Made by a program: the position numbers and the translations under genes. Shown here in pieces: positions 9,141 through 18,148 of a DNA stretch of 64,000 nucleotides. Every line of letters starts with the position of its first letter. Position 1 is the stretch's first letter. Under the pieces are notes generated by a model. That model was not told where the DNA came from. It did not search any database and was given only the letters and a program-made list of their open reading frames with translations. Where the stretch lies: positions 434,001 through 498,000 of the forward strand of contig NZ_QLTK01000002.1 of assembly GCF_003269035.1 (NCBI RefSeq). The letters are read 5' to 3'. The DNA is from Paraburkholderia bryophila (GTDB lineage Bacteria; Pseudomonadota; Gammaproteobacteria; Burkholderiales; Burkholderiaceae).

Positions 9141-9349
9141 CGTAGGCGTGATCCACCGCGCAACGATCGCACACGGGCATGCAACCAGCCGTAACGTAGT
9201 CACTTCGAACTCCGCAATACAGTCTCACCCAACGCGTTCCAACCCGCGTTCCATGATGCAGCGCATCGCAAAACGTCTCACCGCCGACGACTCCAGAGCG
9301 GCTTCGTCAGGGCGTACACTAGAACGCACTGCTGCTCCCGGAGCCCCGC

Positions 9350-11074
9350 ATGGACGTTGCTGCAAACAACGCGTCGCCGGTGCTGATCGTCGGCGCGGGT
9401 CCGACCGGACTTGCCGCTGCCATGAGCCTCGCGCGTGCTCACGTTCCCGTGCGTCTGATCGACAAGGCCATGCAGCCGAGCCCGTATTCGCGCGCCATCG
9501 GCATCCAGGCGCGCACGCTCGAACTGTTCGAGCAACATCGTCTGGTCGAACCGTTTCTCGCCCTCGGTCATCGCGCGCGCGTGGCCAATCTCTTTTCCAA
9601 CGGCATGCGTCTCGCGCGGCTCGATTTCGATCCGCTGCACACGCGCTACCCGTATCTGCTGTTTCTCGACCAGGCCGTGACCGAGCGTTTGCTGACCGAG
9701 CATCTCGCGACGCTCGGCGTAGTGATCGAACGCGGCGTCGAATTGATGAATTTCGCACAAGGCTCCGCCAGCGTTCAGGCGACGCTGCGCCGCGCCGACG
9801 GTCACACGGAGACCCTGCGTCCGTCCTATCTGATCGCCGCCGACGGCGCGCATAGCGCGGTGCGTCACCGGCTCGGCCTGAGCTTCGCGGGCAAGACCTT
9901 CGAACAGACCTTCCTGCTCGCCGACCTGCACGCCGAAACCGATTGGCCCGACGACGAGTTTCATCTGTTCGCCTCGAACGACGGCCTGGTCGCGCTGTTC
10001 CCAATGGGCCACGGCCGGCATCGCTTGATTGCCGATCATGCGGTCGAGGCGCCGGCCATGGCGCCGGCCGCCACGCCCGCCGTGCTGGGTGAACCGCCGC
10101 TCGACCGCGTGCCGCCGCCGTCGCTCGACGACTGCAAGGCGCTGATCGCGCGCCGCGTGCGCGAACGCGTCGACGTGTCGGACCTCAAGTGGTCCGCGCA
10201 CTTCCATTTGAACAGCCGGATGGTGGACCGCTTGCGCGTCGGCCGGATCTTTCTCGCGGGCGACGCCGCGCACGTGCACAGCCCGGCCGGCGCGCAAGGG
10301 ATGAACACGGGCATTCAGGAAGCGTTCAATCTCGGCTGGAAACTCGCTCGCGTGCTGAAGAGCGCGGCGCCGGACCGTCTGCTCGATACCTACCACGCCG
10401 AACGGCATCCGATCGAGCGCGACGTGCTGCGTCAAACCGGCTTCGTCACGCAGATGGCCGAAGCCGATCATGGACCGCTAAAGCTGCTGCGCGAACGCGT
10501 GATGCCGGTGCTCGCCGCGCTCGGTCCGTTGCGTGACGCCGCGCGTCTGACGATCAGCGAGTTGTCGATCCAGTACCGGCGCAGTCCGCTCACGCTCGAA
10601 CGGGTGCTCGACGGCGGCCCGCGCGCCGGCGAACGGGCGCCGGACGCGCTGGTGCATGTGGTGGATGGACCGTTGGGCCGCGCGCCCGGCGTCGGCTGTC
10701 TTTTCGACCTGCACGACCCGGCGTTCTTCTCGCTGTTTCTGCTGGTGCCGCCACTGCCGGTCGACGGCACGCCGCTCGATCCCGCCGCGAAACATGCGTC
10801 GCCGCCAGACCCGGATCAGGATCGCATGGCGGCCGAAGTCGAACGTCTGTTGCCGGGCGCGGTGCGTATCTGGCGCATTACCGATACGACCGGCGAGGGC
10901 GGCCCGGCGCTGTCCGAATCGTACGGACGCACACGGCCTTCGTTCTACCTCGTGCGACCGGATGGCTATATCAGCGCGCGCGGGCGCACCGGCACCGATC
11001 TGCACGCCTTGCTGCGGCATTGCGAGGCGTGGTTCGCGGTGGGCGGCGAGATTTCCGAGCCGACGTCGCTATGA
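9350..11074 (+). CDS. FAD-dependent aromatic hydroxylase (PheA/TfdB family)
   Basis: A 574-residue flavoprotein monooxygenase. It opens with the Rossmann motif VGAGPTGLAAA, has the DG motif region AADGAHSAVRHRLG near residue 164, and the second FAD motif FLAGDAAHVHSPAGAQGMNTG near residue 304. The C-terminal ~150 residues form the thioredoxin-like domain of the phenol-hydroxylase class, ending in a conserved VRPDGYISAR strand. These NAD(P)H enzymes add a hydroxyl to aromatic rings. No aromatic catabolic operon is adjacent, so the substrate is unknown. It is monocistronic and its 3' end faces fdsD. Confidence 0.88.
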   Translation: MDVAANNASPVLIVGAGPTGLAAAMSLARAHVPVRLIDKAMQPSPYSRAIGIQARTLELFEQHRLVEPFLALGHRARVANLFSNGMRLARLDFDPLHTRYPYLLFLDQAVTERLLTEHLATLGVVIERGVELMNFAQGSASVQATLRRADGHTETLRPSYLIAADGAHSAVRHRLGLSFAGKTFEQTFLLADLHAETDWPDDEFHLFASNDGLVALFPMGHGRHRLIADHAVEAPAMAPAATPAVLGEPPLDRVPPPSLDDCKALIARRVRERVDVSDLKWSAHFHLNSRMVDRLRVGRIFLAGDAAHVHSPAGAQGMNTGIQEAFNLGWKLARVLKSAAPDRLLDTYHAERHPIERDVLRQTGFVTQMAEADHGPLKLLRERVMPVLAALGPLRDAARLTISELSIQYRRSPLTLERVLDGGPRAGERAPDALVHVVDGPLGRAPGVGCLFDLHDPAFFSLFLLVPPLPVDGTPLDPAAKHASPPDPDQDRMAAEVERLLPGAVRIWRITDTTGEGGPALSESYGRTRPSFYLVRPDGYISARGRTGTDLHALLRHCEAWFAVGGEISEPTSL

Positions 11075-11082
11075 CGCGGGCG

Positions 11083-11140
11083 GCCGCAAAGCCGCAAAGC
11101 CGCAAAGCCGCAAAGCCGCAAAGCCGAAAAAGCCGCAAAA
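11083..11140. repeat. 8-bp tandem repeat (GCCGCAAA)
   Basis: Five perfect consecutive copies of GCCGCAAA (11083-11122) are followed by two degenerate copies and a partial one. The block fills the space between the converging ends of the FAD hydroxylase and fdsD genes. No hairpin with a T run is present, so it is not an ordinary terminator. It is a candidate length-variable locus. Confidence 0.9.
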
Positions 11141-11150
11141 CCGCAACGCG

Positions 11151-11402
11151 TTAAACCGGTGCGGGCGCCGCAGGCGTCAATTGCTCGCGGTGTTCCACCA
11201 GCGCTTCCCTGACGATCGCCGACATCTCGACGCCGCCCGCTGCCGGTTCATCGAGCGCCGCCAGCAACGCGCGTCGCATGCGCGGCTCCCAGAAGCGGCG
11301 GATATGATCGGCGATCCCGCCCAGCGCTTCTTCGCGGTCCGGCATCGAATCGAAAAAGTCGCCGATCCGGTTCGCCATGTCGATCAGATTCTGATTGTCC
11401 AT
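11151..11402 (-). CDS. fdsD: NAD-dependent formate dehydrogenase subunit delta
   Basis: The 83-residue cytoplasmic protein matches the small FdsD subunit family, with an N-terminal LIDMANRIGDFFDSMPD and a central HIRRFWEPRMRRALL. It is required for assembly or stability of the FdsABG enzyme and has no cofactor motif of its own. The ATG at 11402 starts eight bases after the fdsA stop, with GAGG upstream; a longer start at 11414 lies before that stop. It is the last gene of the fds operon. Confidence 0.9.
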   Translation of the reverse strand: MDNQNLIDMANRIGDFFDSMPDREEALGGIADHIRRFWEPRMRRALLAALDEPAAGGVEMSAIVREALVEHREQLTPAAPAPV

Positions 11403-11410
11403 GGCGCGCC

Positions 11411-14368
11411 TCACTTACCCGAGGTGACGTTGGCCAGCTCGCGTTGCTTCAGCAGATCGAGCTGTTCGGTATTGAAGCGCGAATAATCCTTCTGCCATTG
11501 CGACGGCTGTTCGACCGGCATCACCTGTACCGCCGTCACCTTGTATTCCGGGCAGTTGGTGGCCCAGTCGGAGCTGTCGGTGGTGATCACGTTGGCGCCC
11601 GATTCGGGGAAGTGGAACGTGGTGTAGACCACGCCCGGCTGCATCCGCTCGGTGACCTTCGCGCGCAACACGGTTTGGCCCGCGCGCGATTCGATGCCGA
11701 CCCAGTCGTCCGTTTTGATGCCGCGCTCCTCGGCATCGTGCGGATGGATTTCCAGCCGGTCCTCGTCGTGCCAGCGCGAGTTCTCGGTGCGGCGTGTCTG
11801 CGCGCCGACGTTGTACTGCGACAGAATCCGCCCGGTGGTTAGCAGCAGCGGGAATTTTCGCGTGACCTTTTCCGGCGTCGCGATGAACTTCGTAATCACG
11901 AACTTGCCCTTGCCGCGCACGAACGTATCGATATGCATGGTCGGCGTACCGTCCGGCGCGTTCTCGTTGCACGGCCACTGAATGCTGCCGAGCTCGTCGA
12001 GTTTCCGGTACGACACGCCATGAAAGGTCGGCGTGAGTCGCGCGATCTCGTCCATGATCTGAGACGGGTGCGTGTAGTCCATCTCGTAGCCGAGCGCGCG
12101 CGCGAGCATGACCGTGACTTCCCAGTCGGCGTAGCCCGGCACCGGCGGCATCACCTTGCGCACGCGCGAGATGCGGCGCTCCGCGTTGGTGAAGGTGCCG
12201 TCCTTTTCGAGGAACGACGAACCCGGCAGCAGCACGTGCGCGTATTTCGCGGTCTCGTTGAGGAAAATGTCCTGCACCACGATGCATTCCATCGACGACA
12301 GCGCCGCCGCCACATGATGCGTGTTCGGATCCGACTGCACGATGTCTTCGCCCTGGCAATACAGGCCCTTGAAGGTGCCGTGCACGGCGGCGTCGAACAT
12401 GTTCGGAATCCGCAGGCCCGGTTCGGGTTGCAGCGTGACGTTCCAGGCCTGCTCGAACAGGGTGCGCGTGACCGTGTCGCTGATATGCCGGTAGCCCGGC
12501 AACTCGTGCGGGAACGAGCCCATGTCGCACGAACCCTGCACGTTGTTCTGGCCGCGCAGCGGATTCACGCCGACCCCTTCGCGGCCGATGTTGCCGGTGA
12601 CCATCGCGAGATTGGCGATGCCCATCACCATCGTCGAGCCTTGCGCGTGTTCGGTGACGCCGAGGCCGTAATAGATCGCGGCATTGCCGCCGGTCGCGTA
12701 GATGCGCGCCGCTTCGCGCACGTGTTGAGCCGGCACGCCGCTCAACGCTTCGGTCGCTTCCGGCGCGTTCTCCGGCAGCGCGACGAAATCGCGCCACTGT
12801 TCGAACGCGCGCGTGTCGCAGCGCTCGGCCACGAATGCGGCGTTGAACAGGCCTTCGGTCACGATCACGTGGGCCAGCGCATTGACCACGGCCACGTTGG
12901 TGCCCGGCCGCAATTGCAGATGATGCGAGGCCTTCACATGCGGCGTGTCGACGATATCGATTCGCCGCGGATCGACCACGATCAGCTTCGCGCCTTCCCG
13001 CACACGGCGCTTGAGACGCGAGCCGAACACCGGGTGGCCGTCGGTCGGATTCGCGCCGATCACCATGATCACGTCGGCTTTATCGACCGAGGCGAACGTC
13101 TGCGTGCCCGCCGATTCGCCGAGCGTGGCCTTGAGGCCATAACCGGTCGGCGAGTGGCACACGCGCGCGCAGGTGTCGACATTGTTGTTGCCGAATGCGG
13201 CGCGCACCAGCTTCTGCACGAGATACGTTTCCTCGTTCGTGCAGCGCGACGAGGTAATCCCGCCGATCGAATCGCGGCCGTGCTGCGCCTGAATCCGGCG
13301 GAATTCCGACGCCGCGTAACTCAGCGCTTCTTCCCAGCTGACTTCGCGCCACGGGTCGGTGATCTTCGCGCGGATCATCGGCTTGGTGATGCGGTCCTTG
13401 TGCGTCGCATAGCCCCAGGCGAAGCGTCCCTTCACGCAGGCATGACCTTCGTTGGCCTGGCCGTTTTTGTGCGGCACCATCCGCACGACCTGGTTGCCCT
13501 TCATCTCCGCCTTGAACGAGCAGCCGACGCCGCAATACGCGCAAGTGGTGACGACCGAATGCTCGGCCTGGCCGAGCATGATCACCGACTTTTCCTGCAG
13601 CGTCGCGGTCGGACACGCGGCGACGCACGCGCCGCACGACACGCACTCCGATTCCATGAACGGCTGGTTTTCGCTCGCCGCCACGCGCGACTCGAAGCCC
13701 CGTCCGGCGATGGTCAGCGCGAACGTGCCCTGGGTTTCCTCGCACGCGCGCACGCAGCGATTGCAGACGATGCACTTCGACGCGTCGTAGGTGAAATACG
13801 GATTCGACTCGTCCTTCCTGTCCTTCAGGTGATTCGCGCCGTCGAAGCCGTAACGCACCTCGCGCAAACCCGTCACGCCCGCCATGTCCTGCAGTTCGCA
13901 GTCGCCGTTGGCGGGGCAGGTGAGGCAGTCGAGCGGGTGATCGGAGATGTACAGCTCCATCACGTTGCGGCGCAGCGATTGCAGACGGTCGGTCTGCGTG
14001 CGCACCTTCATGCCGGCTTCGACGGGCGTCGTACACGACGCCGGATAGCCGCGCTTGCCTTCGATCTCGACCAGACACAGGCGGCACGAGCCGAACGGTT
14101 CCAGTGAATCGGTGGCGCACAGTTTCGGCACGTTCACGCCAGCTTCGACGGCGGCGCGCATCACCGAGGTGCCGGCCGGCACCGTCACGCTCTGGCCGTC
14201 GATTTCCAGCGTGATATCGACATCCGCATGACGTTCCGGCGTGCCGTAGTCGGTGTCGTCGAAGAACGAGCGAGGCGCGCGGGCTTGCGCTTTCTGTTGC
14301 GCCTGCGACTTGCACGCGCAGTTGCCTGAGCCGCAGCCGCCGGTAGGGGAGTTGAGCACGTCGGACAT
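11411..14368 (-). CDS. fdsA: NAD-dependent formate dehydrogenase subunit alpha (molybdenum subunit)
   Basis: The 985-residue catalytic subunit oxidises formate to CO2. Cys84, 95, 98 and 112 hold a 2Fe-2S cluster, and His144 with Cys148, 151 and 157 a His-ligated 4Fe-4S. Cys199/202/205/209 and Cys242/245/248/252 hold two ferredoxin-type clusters, and Cys276/279/283/311 the proximal 4Fe-4S. The bis-molybdopterin domain follows, with the molybdenum ligand in RVCHSPTGYG (Cys404), so it is a Cys rather than selenocysteine enzyme. The C-terminal dinucleotide-binding domain is complete. I chose ATG 14368 because AGGA precedes it and an MSD...GCGSGNC N-terminus is usual. It is cytoplasmic and passes electrons to FdsB. 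Confidence 0.97.
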   Translation of the reverse strand: MSDVLNSPTGGCGSGNCACKSQAQQKAQARAPRSFFDDTDYGTPERHADVDITLEIDGQSVTVPAGTSVMRAAVEAGVNVPKLCATDSLEPFGSCRLCLVEIEGKRGYPASCTTPVEAGMKVRTQTDRLQSLRRNVMELYISDHPLDCLTCPANGDCELQDMAGVTGLREVRYGFDGANHLKDRKDESNPYFTYDASKCIVCNRCVRACEETQGTFALTIAGRGFESRVAASENQPFMESECVSCGACVAACPTATLQEKSVIMLGQAEHSVVTTCAYCGVGCSFKAEMKGNQVVRMVPHKNGQANEGHACVKGRFAWGYATHKDRITKPMIRAKITDPWREVSWEEALSYAASEFRRIQAQHGRDSIGGITSSRCTNEETYLVQKLVRAAFGNNNVDTCARVCHSPTGYGLKATLGESAGTQTFASVDKADVIMVIGANPTDGHPVFGSRLKRRVREGAKLIVVDPRRIDIVDTPHVKASHHLQLRPGTNVAVVNALAHVIVTEGLFNAAFVAERCDTRAFEQWRDFVALPENAPEATEALSGVPAQHVREAARIYATGGNAAIYYGLGVTEHAQGSTMVMGIANLAMVTGNIGREGVGVNPLRGQNNVQGSCDMGSFPHELPGYRHISDTVTRTLFEQAWNVTLQPEPGLRIPNMFDAAVHGTFKGLYCQGEDIVQSDPNTHHVAAALSSMECIVVQDIFLNETAKYAHVLLPGSSFLEKDGTFTNAERRISRVRKVMPPVPGYADWEVTVMLARALGYEMDYTHPSQIMDEIARLTPTFHGVSYRKLDELGSIQWPCNENAPDGTPTMHIDTFVRGKGKFVITKFIATPEKVTRKFPLLLTTGRILSQYNVGAQTRRTENSRWHDEDRLEIHPHDAEERGIKTDDWVGIESRAGQTVLRAKVTERMQPGVVYTTFHFPESGANVITTDSSDWATNCPEYKVTAVQVMPVEQPSQWQKDYSRFNTEQLDLLKQRELANVTSGK

Positions 14369-14382
14369 GATGGGTTCCTGGG

Positions 14383-15972
14383 TCAGGCCGCTTTGGGCGC
14401 GTGATGAGGCACGTTCGGGGACGCGTTGGCAGACGCGCCGGCGAGACCGAAGTCTTCGGGGAAATGATCGAGCGCGGACAGCACCGGGAACGGCGTCATG
14501 CCGCCCATCGCGCACAGCGAGCCGGACACCATCGTGTCGCACAGATCGCGCAGCAATTGCACCTGGCGCGTGGAGGTATCGCCATTGCGGATCCGGCCGA
14601 TTACTTCGACGCCGCGCGTCGAGCCGATCCGGCACGGTGTGCATTTGCCGCACGATTCGAGCGCGCAGAAGTGCATGGCGTATTGCGCGAGTTCGGCGAG
14701 GTTCGACGTGTCGTCATGCACGACCAGACCGCCGTGGCCGATCACCGCGCCGACCGCGGCGTAGGCCTCGTAGTCCATGGGTATGTCCCACTGGCTTTCG
14801 GGCAAATACGTGCCGAGCGGGCCGCCCACCTGTACGGCACGCACCGGCCGTCCGCTGGCCGTGCCGCCGCCGTAGTCGTTCAGCAGTTCGCGCAGCGTCA
14901 CGCCGAACGCCAGTTCGACGAGACCGCCTTGCTTGACGTTGCCGGCCAGCTGGAACGGCAGCGTGCCGCGCGAACGGCCCATGCCGAAGTCTTTGTAGAA
15001 CGCCGCGCCGCGCGCGAAGATCAGCGGCACGGTGGCGAGCGTGATGACGTTGTTGATCACGGTCGGCTGACCGTAGAGGCCGACCAGCGCCGGCACCGGC
15101 GGCTTCGCGCGGACAATGCCGCGTTTGCCTTCGAGCGATTCGAGCAGCGCGGTTTCCTCGCCGCAGACATAGGCGCCGGCACCCTTCGCGACGAACAGCT
15201 CGAAGCGATGCGCCGCCGAGCCGAGCACGCTGTCGCCGAGCCAGCCGGCCGCGCGCGCTTTCTGGATGGCCGCTTCGAGCATCGCGATCGAATGCGGATA
15301 CTCGCTGCGTACGTAGATGTAGCCGATGGTCGCGCCCGTCACGACGCCCGCGATGATCATCCCTTCGATCAGCATGTACGGGTCGCTTTCCATCACCAGG
15401 CGATCGGAGAACGTGCCGGAGTCACCCTCATCCGCATTGCAGACGATGTACTTCTGCGCCGCCTTTGCGCCGCGCACGGTGCGCCATTTGATGCCGGCCG
15501 GGAACGCCGCGCCGCCGCGGCCGCGCAGACCGGATTCGATCAGCGCTTCGCAGGCGGCGTCGCCATCGGTTTGCAGCGCGGCGCGCAGGCCGTCGAGACC
15601 GCCATGGGCGACGTAGTCGTCGATAGCAAGCGGATCGGTGATGCCGATGCGCGCGAATGTCAGGCGCTGCTGCTTCTTCAGATACGGAATCTCGTCGACC
15701 AGACCGACGCGCTGCGCGTGTTCGCCGCCTTGCAGAAAGCCGGCGTCGAACAAGGCGGCGACGTCCTCGGCTTCGACATTGGCGTAGCCGACGCGGCCTT
15801 CGGCCGTCGCGACTTCAAGCAGCGGCTCCAGCCACAGCAGACCGCGCGAACCGTTGCGCACCAGTTCGATGTCGATGCCGCGGCGTGCGGCTTCATCACC
15901 GATCGCCTGAGCCAATGCGTCGGCGCCGAGCGCCAAGGCCGACGAGTCGCGGGGAACGTAAATGCGCGTCAT
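14383..15972 (-). CDS. fdsB: NAD-dependent formate dehydrogenase subunit beta (FMN/NAD subunit)
   Basis: The 529-residue protein is the NuoF-like diaphorase subunit. Residues ~1-90 are a thioredoxin-like region. The FMN/NAD-binding motifs are GLRGRGGAAFPAGIKW, CNADEGDSGTFSDR and GAGAYVCGEETALLES. The C-terminal CALESCGKCTPCRIG carries the 4Fe-4S cluster. It reduces NAD+ with electrons from FdsA through FdsG. Its start overlaps the fdsG stop by four bases, which implies translational coupling. Fifteen bases separate it from fdsA. Confidence 0.97.
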   Translation of the reverse strand: MTRIYVPRDSSALALGADALAQAIGDEAARRGIDIELVRNGSRGLLWLEPLLEVATAEGRVGYANVEAEDVAALFDAGFLQGGEHAQRVGLVDEIPYLKKQQRLTFARIGITDPLAIDDYVAHGGLDGLRAALQTDGDAACEALIESGLRGRGGAAFPAGIKWRTVRGAKAAQKYIVCNADEGDSGTFSDRLVMESDPYMLIEGMIIAGVVTGATIGYIYVRSEYPHSIAMLEAAIQKARAAGWLGDSVLGSAAHRFELFVAKGAGAYVCGEETALLESLEGKRGIVRAKPPVPALVGLYGQPTVINNVITLATVPLIFARGAAFYKDFGMGRSRGTLPFQLAGNVKQGGLVELAFGVTLRELLNDYGGGTASGRPVRAVQVGGPLGTYLPESQWDIPMDYEAYAAVGAVIGHGGLVVHDDTSNLAELAQYAMHFCALESCGKCTPCRIGSTRGVEVIGRIRNGDTSTRQVQLLRDLCDTMVSGSLCAMGGMTPFPVLSALDHFPEDFGLAGASANASPNVPHHAPKAA

Positions 15973-16454
15973 GCCGTCACCTCCACGCACTTTTCGGCGG
16001 CGGCGAGAATCGCGTCGAATTTGTGCGGCGTGACCTTCGCGTGCAAGGTGCCGTTGAGCATCAGCGCCGGTGACAGCGCACATTGACCAAGGCAATACAC
16101 CGATTCCAGCTCTACCGTCGCACCGGCTTGGTGTTCGGCGTCGAAACGGCAACCGGTGCGCGCTTCGATATGCTGCGCGAGCGCTTCGGTGCCCATGCTG
16201 CGACAGGCTTCCGCTCGGCACAGTTGCACCGTGACCGGCGCGGCCGGTTGCGTGCGGAAGTGGTGGTAGTAGGTGATGACGCCATGCACCTCGGCGCGCG
16301 ACAGGTTCATCGCCTTGGCGAGCGGCGCGACCGTGGCCGGCGGAACGTAGCCGAGTTCGTCCTGAATCGCGTGCAACACCGCGAGCAGCGACAGGCCCGG
16401 GCGCGCGTGACGCTGCACGAGTTGATCCGGCGCGACGGCGAGGGAATCGTCCAA
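15969..16454 (-). CDS. fdsG: NAD-dependent formate dehydrogenase subunit gamma (2Fe-2S, TTG start)
   Basis: The 161-residue NuoE-like subunit has a thioredoxin-fold 2Fe-2S domain with ligands in VQLCRAEACRSMG and VYCLGQCALSPA. It relays electrons between FdsA and FdsB. I chose the TTG at 16454 because an extended Shine-Dalgarno sequence, GGAGGAG at 16462-16468, sits seven bases upstream. The in-frame ATG at 16496 would place that site inside the coding region and has none of its own. The TTG start gives a protein that begins just before the conserved GLSLLAVLHAIQDELGYV helix. It is the first gene of fdsGBAD. Confidence 0.93.
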   Translation of the reverse strand: MDDSLAVAPDQLVQRHARPGLSLLAVLHAIQDELGYVPPATVAPLAKAMNLSRAEVHGVITYYHHFRTQPAAPVTVQLCRAEACRSMGTEALAQHIEARTGCRFDAEHQAGATVELESVYCLGQCALSPALMLNGTLHAKVTPHKFDAILAAAEKCVEVTA

Positions 16455-16480
16455 GTGGGGGCTCCTCCAAAAGTCATATA

Positions 16481-16509
16481 TGCACTTGTCATTCATAAAG
16501 CGTGCACTT
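16481..16509. promoter_or_regulatory. Candidate operator in the fdsG-fdsR divergent promoter
   Basis: The 135-base AT-rich gap holds both divergent promoters. Two direct copies of TGCACTT start at 16481 and 16503, 22 bases apart (about two helical turns), next to a CATATATG palindrome. This spacing would suit a dimeric regulator such as the neighbouring ModE-like protein. Assignment is by position only. Confidence 0.35.
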
Positions 16510-16589
16510 ATGCTTTGTTTATTCGATATGGGATAGCCGAACAATAGGCGGCTGATACGGCCCGTGCAATAGGAAAGAGTTGAGCATAT

Positions 16590-17666
16590 ATGATCAGAAT
16601 CGAGTGCCAGGCGGAGTTGGTGGTGAAGGGGGCGGACGGCCGCGAGGCCAGCCTGTCGGACGTCGTGCCGCTGCTCGCGCTGGTGGACGAATCCGGCAGC
16701 ATCGCGCAGGCGGCCACGCTTAAGGGTTTGTCCTACCGTCATGCATGGGGTCTGCTGCGCAGCATCGAAGAGCGTCTGGGCGGTCCGCTGATCGCGAAGG
16801 AGCGCGGGCGCGGCTCGGTGCTGTCCGACCTCGGCCAGGCCGTGCTGCGCGCGCAGCGCCTGTGCGGCGAACGGCTCGACGGCAACATGCAGGCGCTCGC
16901 CAGCGAAGTGGCGAGCGATCTGAACCGCTGGCTCGCGCCGCCCGCCGACGACGTGCGCATTTACGCATCGCATGGTTACGCGGTGGCGGCGCTCGTCACG
17001 TCGCTGGTCGCGCACGATCTGCCGGTCGACATCAAATACCGCGACAGTGCCGACGCCGTCAGCGCACTGGCACGCGGCGAATGCGATCTGGCCGGCTTCC
17101 ACCTGCCGCGCGGCGAGTTTCGCGCGGCCTGCGCCGATACCTACCGGCGTTGGCTCGATCCGCAGCGCCACGTGCTCGTGCATCTGACGCGGCGCAAGCA
17201 GGGGCTCTTTCTCGGCAAGGGCAACCCACGAGGAATCGGCGGTCTGGGCGATCTCGCGCGCGACGACATCCGCTTCGTCAACCGTCAGCCGGGCTCGGGT
17301 ACGCGCATGTTGCTCGATCTCGCGCTGCGCAAGGTCGGTGTCGATCCGGACCGGGTGAATGGCTATGCGTCGACCGAACTGACGCACTCGGCGATCGCGG
17401 CCTTCGTGGCGAGCGGCATGGCGGACGTGGGCTTCGGCGTGGAGCCGGCGGCGCATCACTTCGGGCTCGACTTCATTCCGATCGTCGACGAAGACTATTA
17501 CTTCGCCTGCGACCGCAGCCGCCTGGAACGCGCGCCGCTCGCGGCGGTAATCGACCTGCTGCGCGGCGCCGCGTTTCGCCATAGCGTCGACCAGCTCGAA
17601 GGCTACGACCCGCGCGACTGCGGCACGCTGGTCGACCTCGAAGCCGGGCTCGGCGTGGCGGCGTAA
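16590..17666 (+). CDS. Formate dehydrogenase regulator: ModE-type HTH plus periplasmic-binding-like domain
   Basis: The 358-residue regulator joins two domains. Residues 1-115 are a ModE/LysR-like winged helix (LVDESGSIAQAATLKGLSYRHAWGLL, then GRGSVLSDLG). Residues ~125-350 resemble a molybdate/substrate-binding domain, including RQPGSGTRMLLD and an ELTHSAIAAFVASGMADVGFG segment. No TOBE domain is visible. It is divergent from fdsG, as described for the FdsR regulator of Cupriavidus necator, so I infer that it controls the fds operon. The ligand could be formate or molybdate; the sequence alone does not decide. Confidence 0.8.
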   Translation: MIRIECQAELVVKGADGREASLSDVVPLLALVDESGSIAQAATLKGLSYRHAWGLLRSIEERLGGPLIAKERGRGSVLSDLGQAVLRAQRLCGERLDGNMQALASEVASDLNRWLAPPADDVRIYASHGYAVAALVTSLVAHDLPVDIKYRDSADAVSALARGECDLAGFHLPRGEFRAACADTYRRWLDPQRHVLVHLTRRKQGLFLGKGNPRGIGGLGDLARDDIRFVNRQPGSGTRMLLDLALRKVGVDPDRVNGYASTELTHSAIAAFVASGMADVGFGVEPAAHHFGLDFIPIVDEDYYFACDRSRLERAPLAAVIDLLRGAAFRHSVDQLEGYDPRDCGTLVDLEAGLGVAA

Positions 17667-17775
17667 GCAGCCGTAACCTGCTACGTGGGTTCGGCGCTGC
17701 GCACAGCGCCGGTTTGCGATACGCTCTGAGCTTCCGTGTTCGCCTCAATCGCGCGAGTCGTCGCGCTCAATCGCT

Positions 17776-18042
17776 ATGAAAGTTCTTCTACACGCATGGG
17801 TTGCAGTCGCTGCAACCGGTATGGTTCTCGCCACCGCTCCGGCCGCGTTCGCCCAGAATTCGCCCGGCGTGCCGGGCGGGATCCTGAATGACCAGTTCCG
17901 CCTGGCCGAGCATCCGCAAATGCCCTTCGCCGCATCGGCGCCGTCGGACAAGTACCAGTCCAACAAGAAATCGGCTATGCGCAAGCGCGGCGACAACGGC
18001 GATCCGAACGGCTGTAACCTGCAGTGTCCTAAAGACGAATAA
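17776..18042 (+). CDS. Small secreted protein of unknown function
   Basis: The 88-residue protein has a clear signal peptide (residues 1-26, cleaved after AFA) and a mature region of about 60 residues. The mature part is rich in Pro, Asn and Lys, with two late cysteines in GCNLQCPKDE that could form a disulfide or bind metal. I do not recognise a family. No strong Shine-Dalgarno sequence precedes the ATG. The good signal peptide, high-GC codon use and a downstream terminator support it as a real gene. Confidence 0.65.
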   Translation: MKVLLHAWVAVAATGMVLATAPAAFAQNSPGVPGGILNDQFRLAEHPQMPFAASAPSDKYQSNKKSAMRKRGDNGDPNGCNLQCPKDE

Positions 18043-18077
18043 CGCGGGAGCAGGCCTTCCGTTTGGTTTGTCATGCG

Positions 18078-18102
18078 ACGCCGGCTCGATGCCGGCGTTT
18101 TT
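18078..18102 (+). terminator. Rho-independent terminator
   Basis: ACGCCGGC / GCCGGCGT stem with a TCGAT loop and a T run, downstream of the small secreted protein gene. Confidence 0.85.
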
Positions 18103-18148
18103 CGTTTGAGCGCGCGGTTCGCCCGGTGCGCTTATCGCGCGGCGTCAT

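Noticed and set aside
11933..14107. 724-codon open frame opposite fdsA
   Set aside because: It lies wholly antisense to a gene with all expected cofactor motifs; the translation is His/Arg/Ala-rich without domains, typical of a high-GC shadow frame.
16455..16496. fdsG N-terminal extension MNDKC...
   Set aside because: Would bury GGAGGAG within the gene, and its own ATG has no ribosome site.
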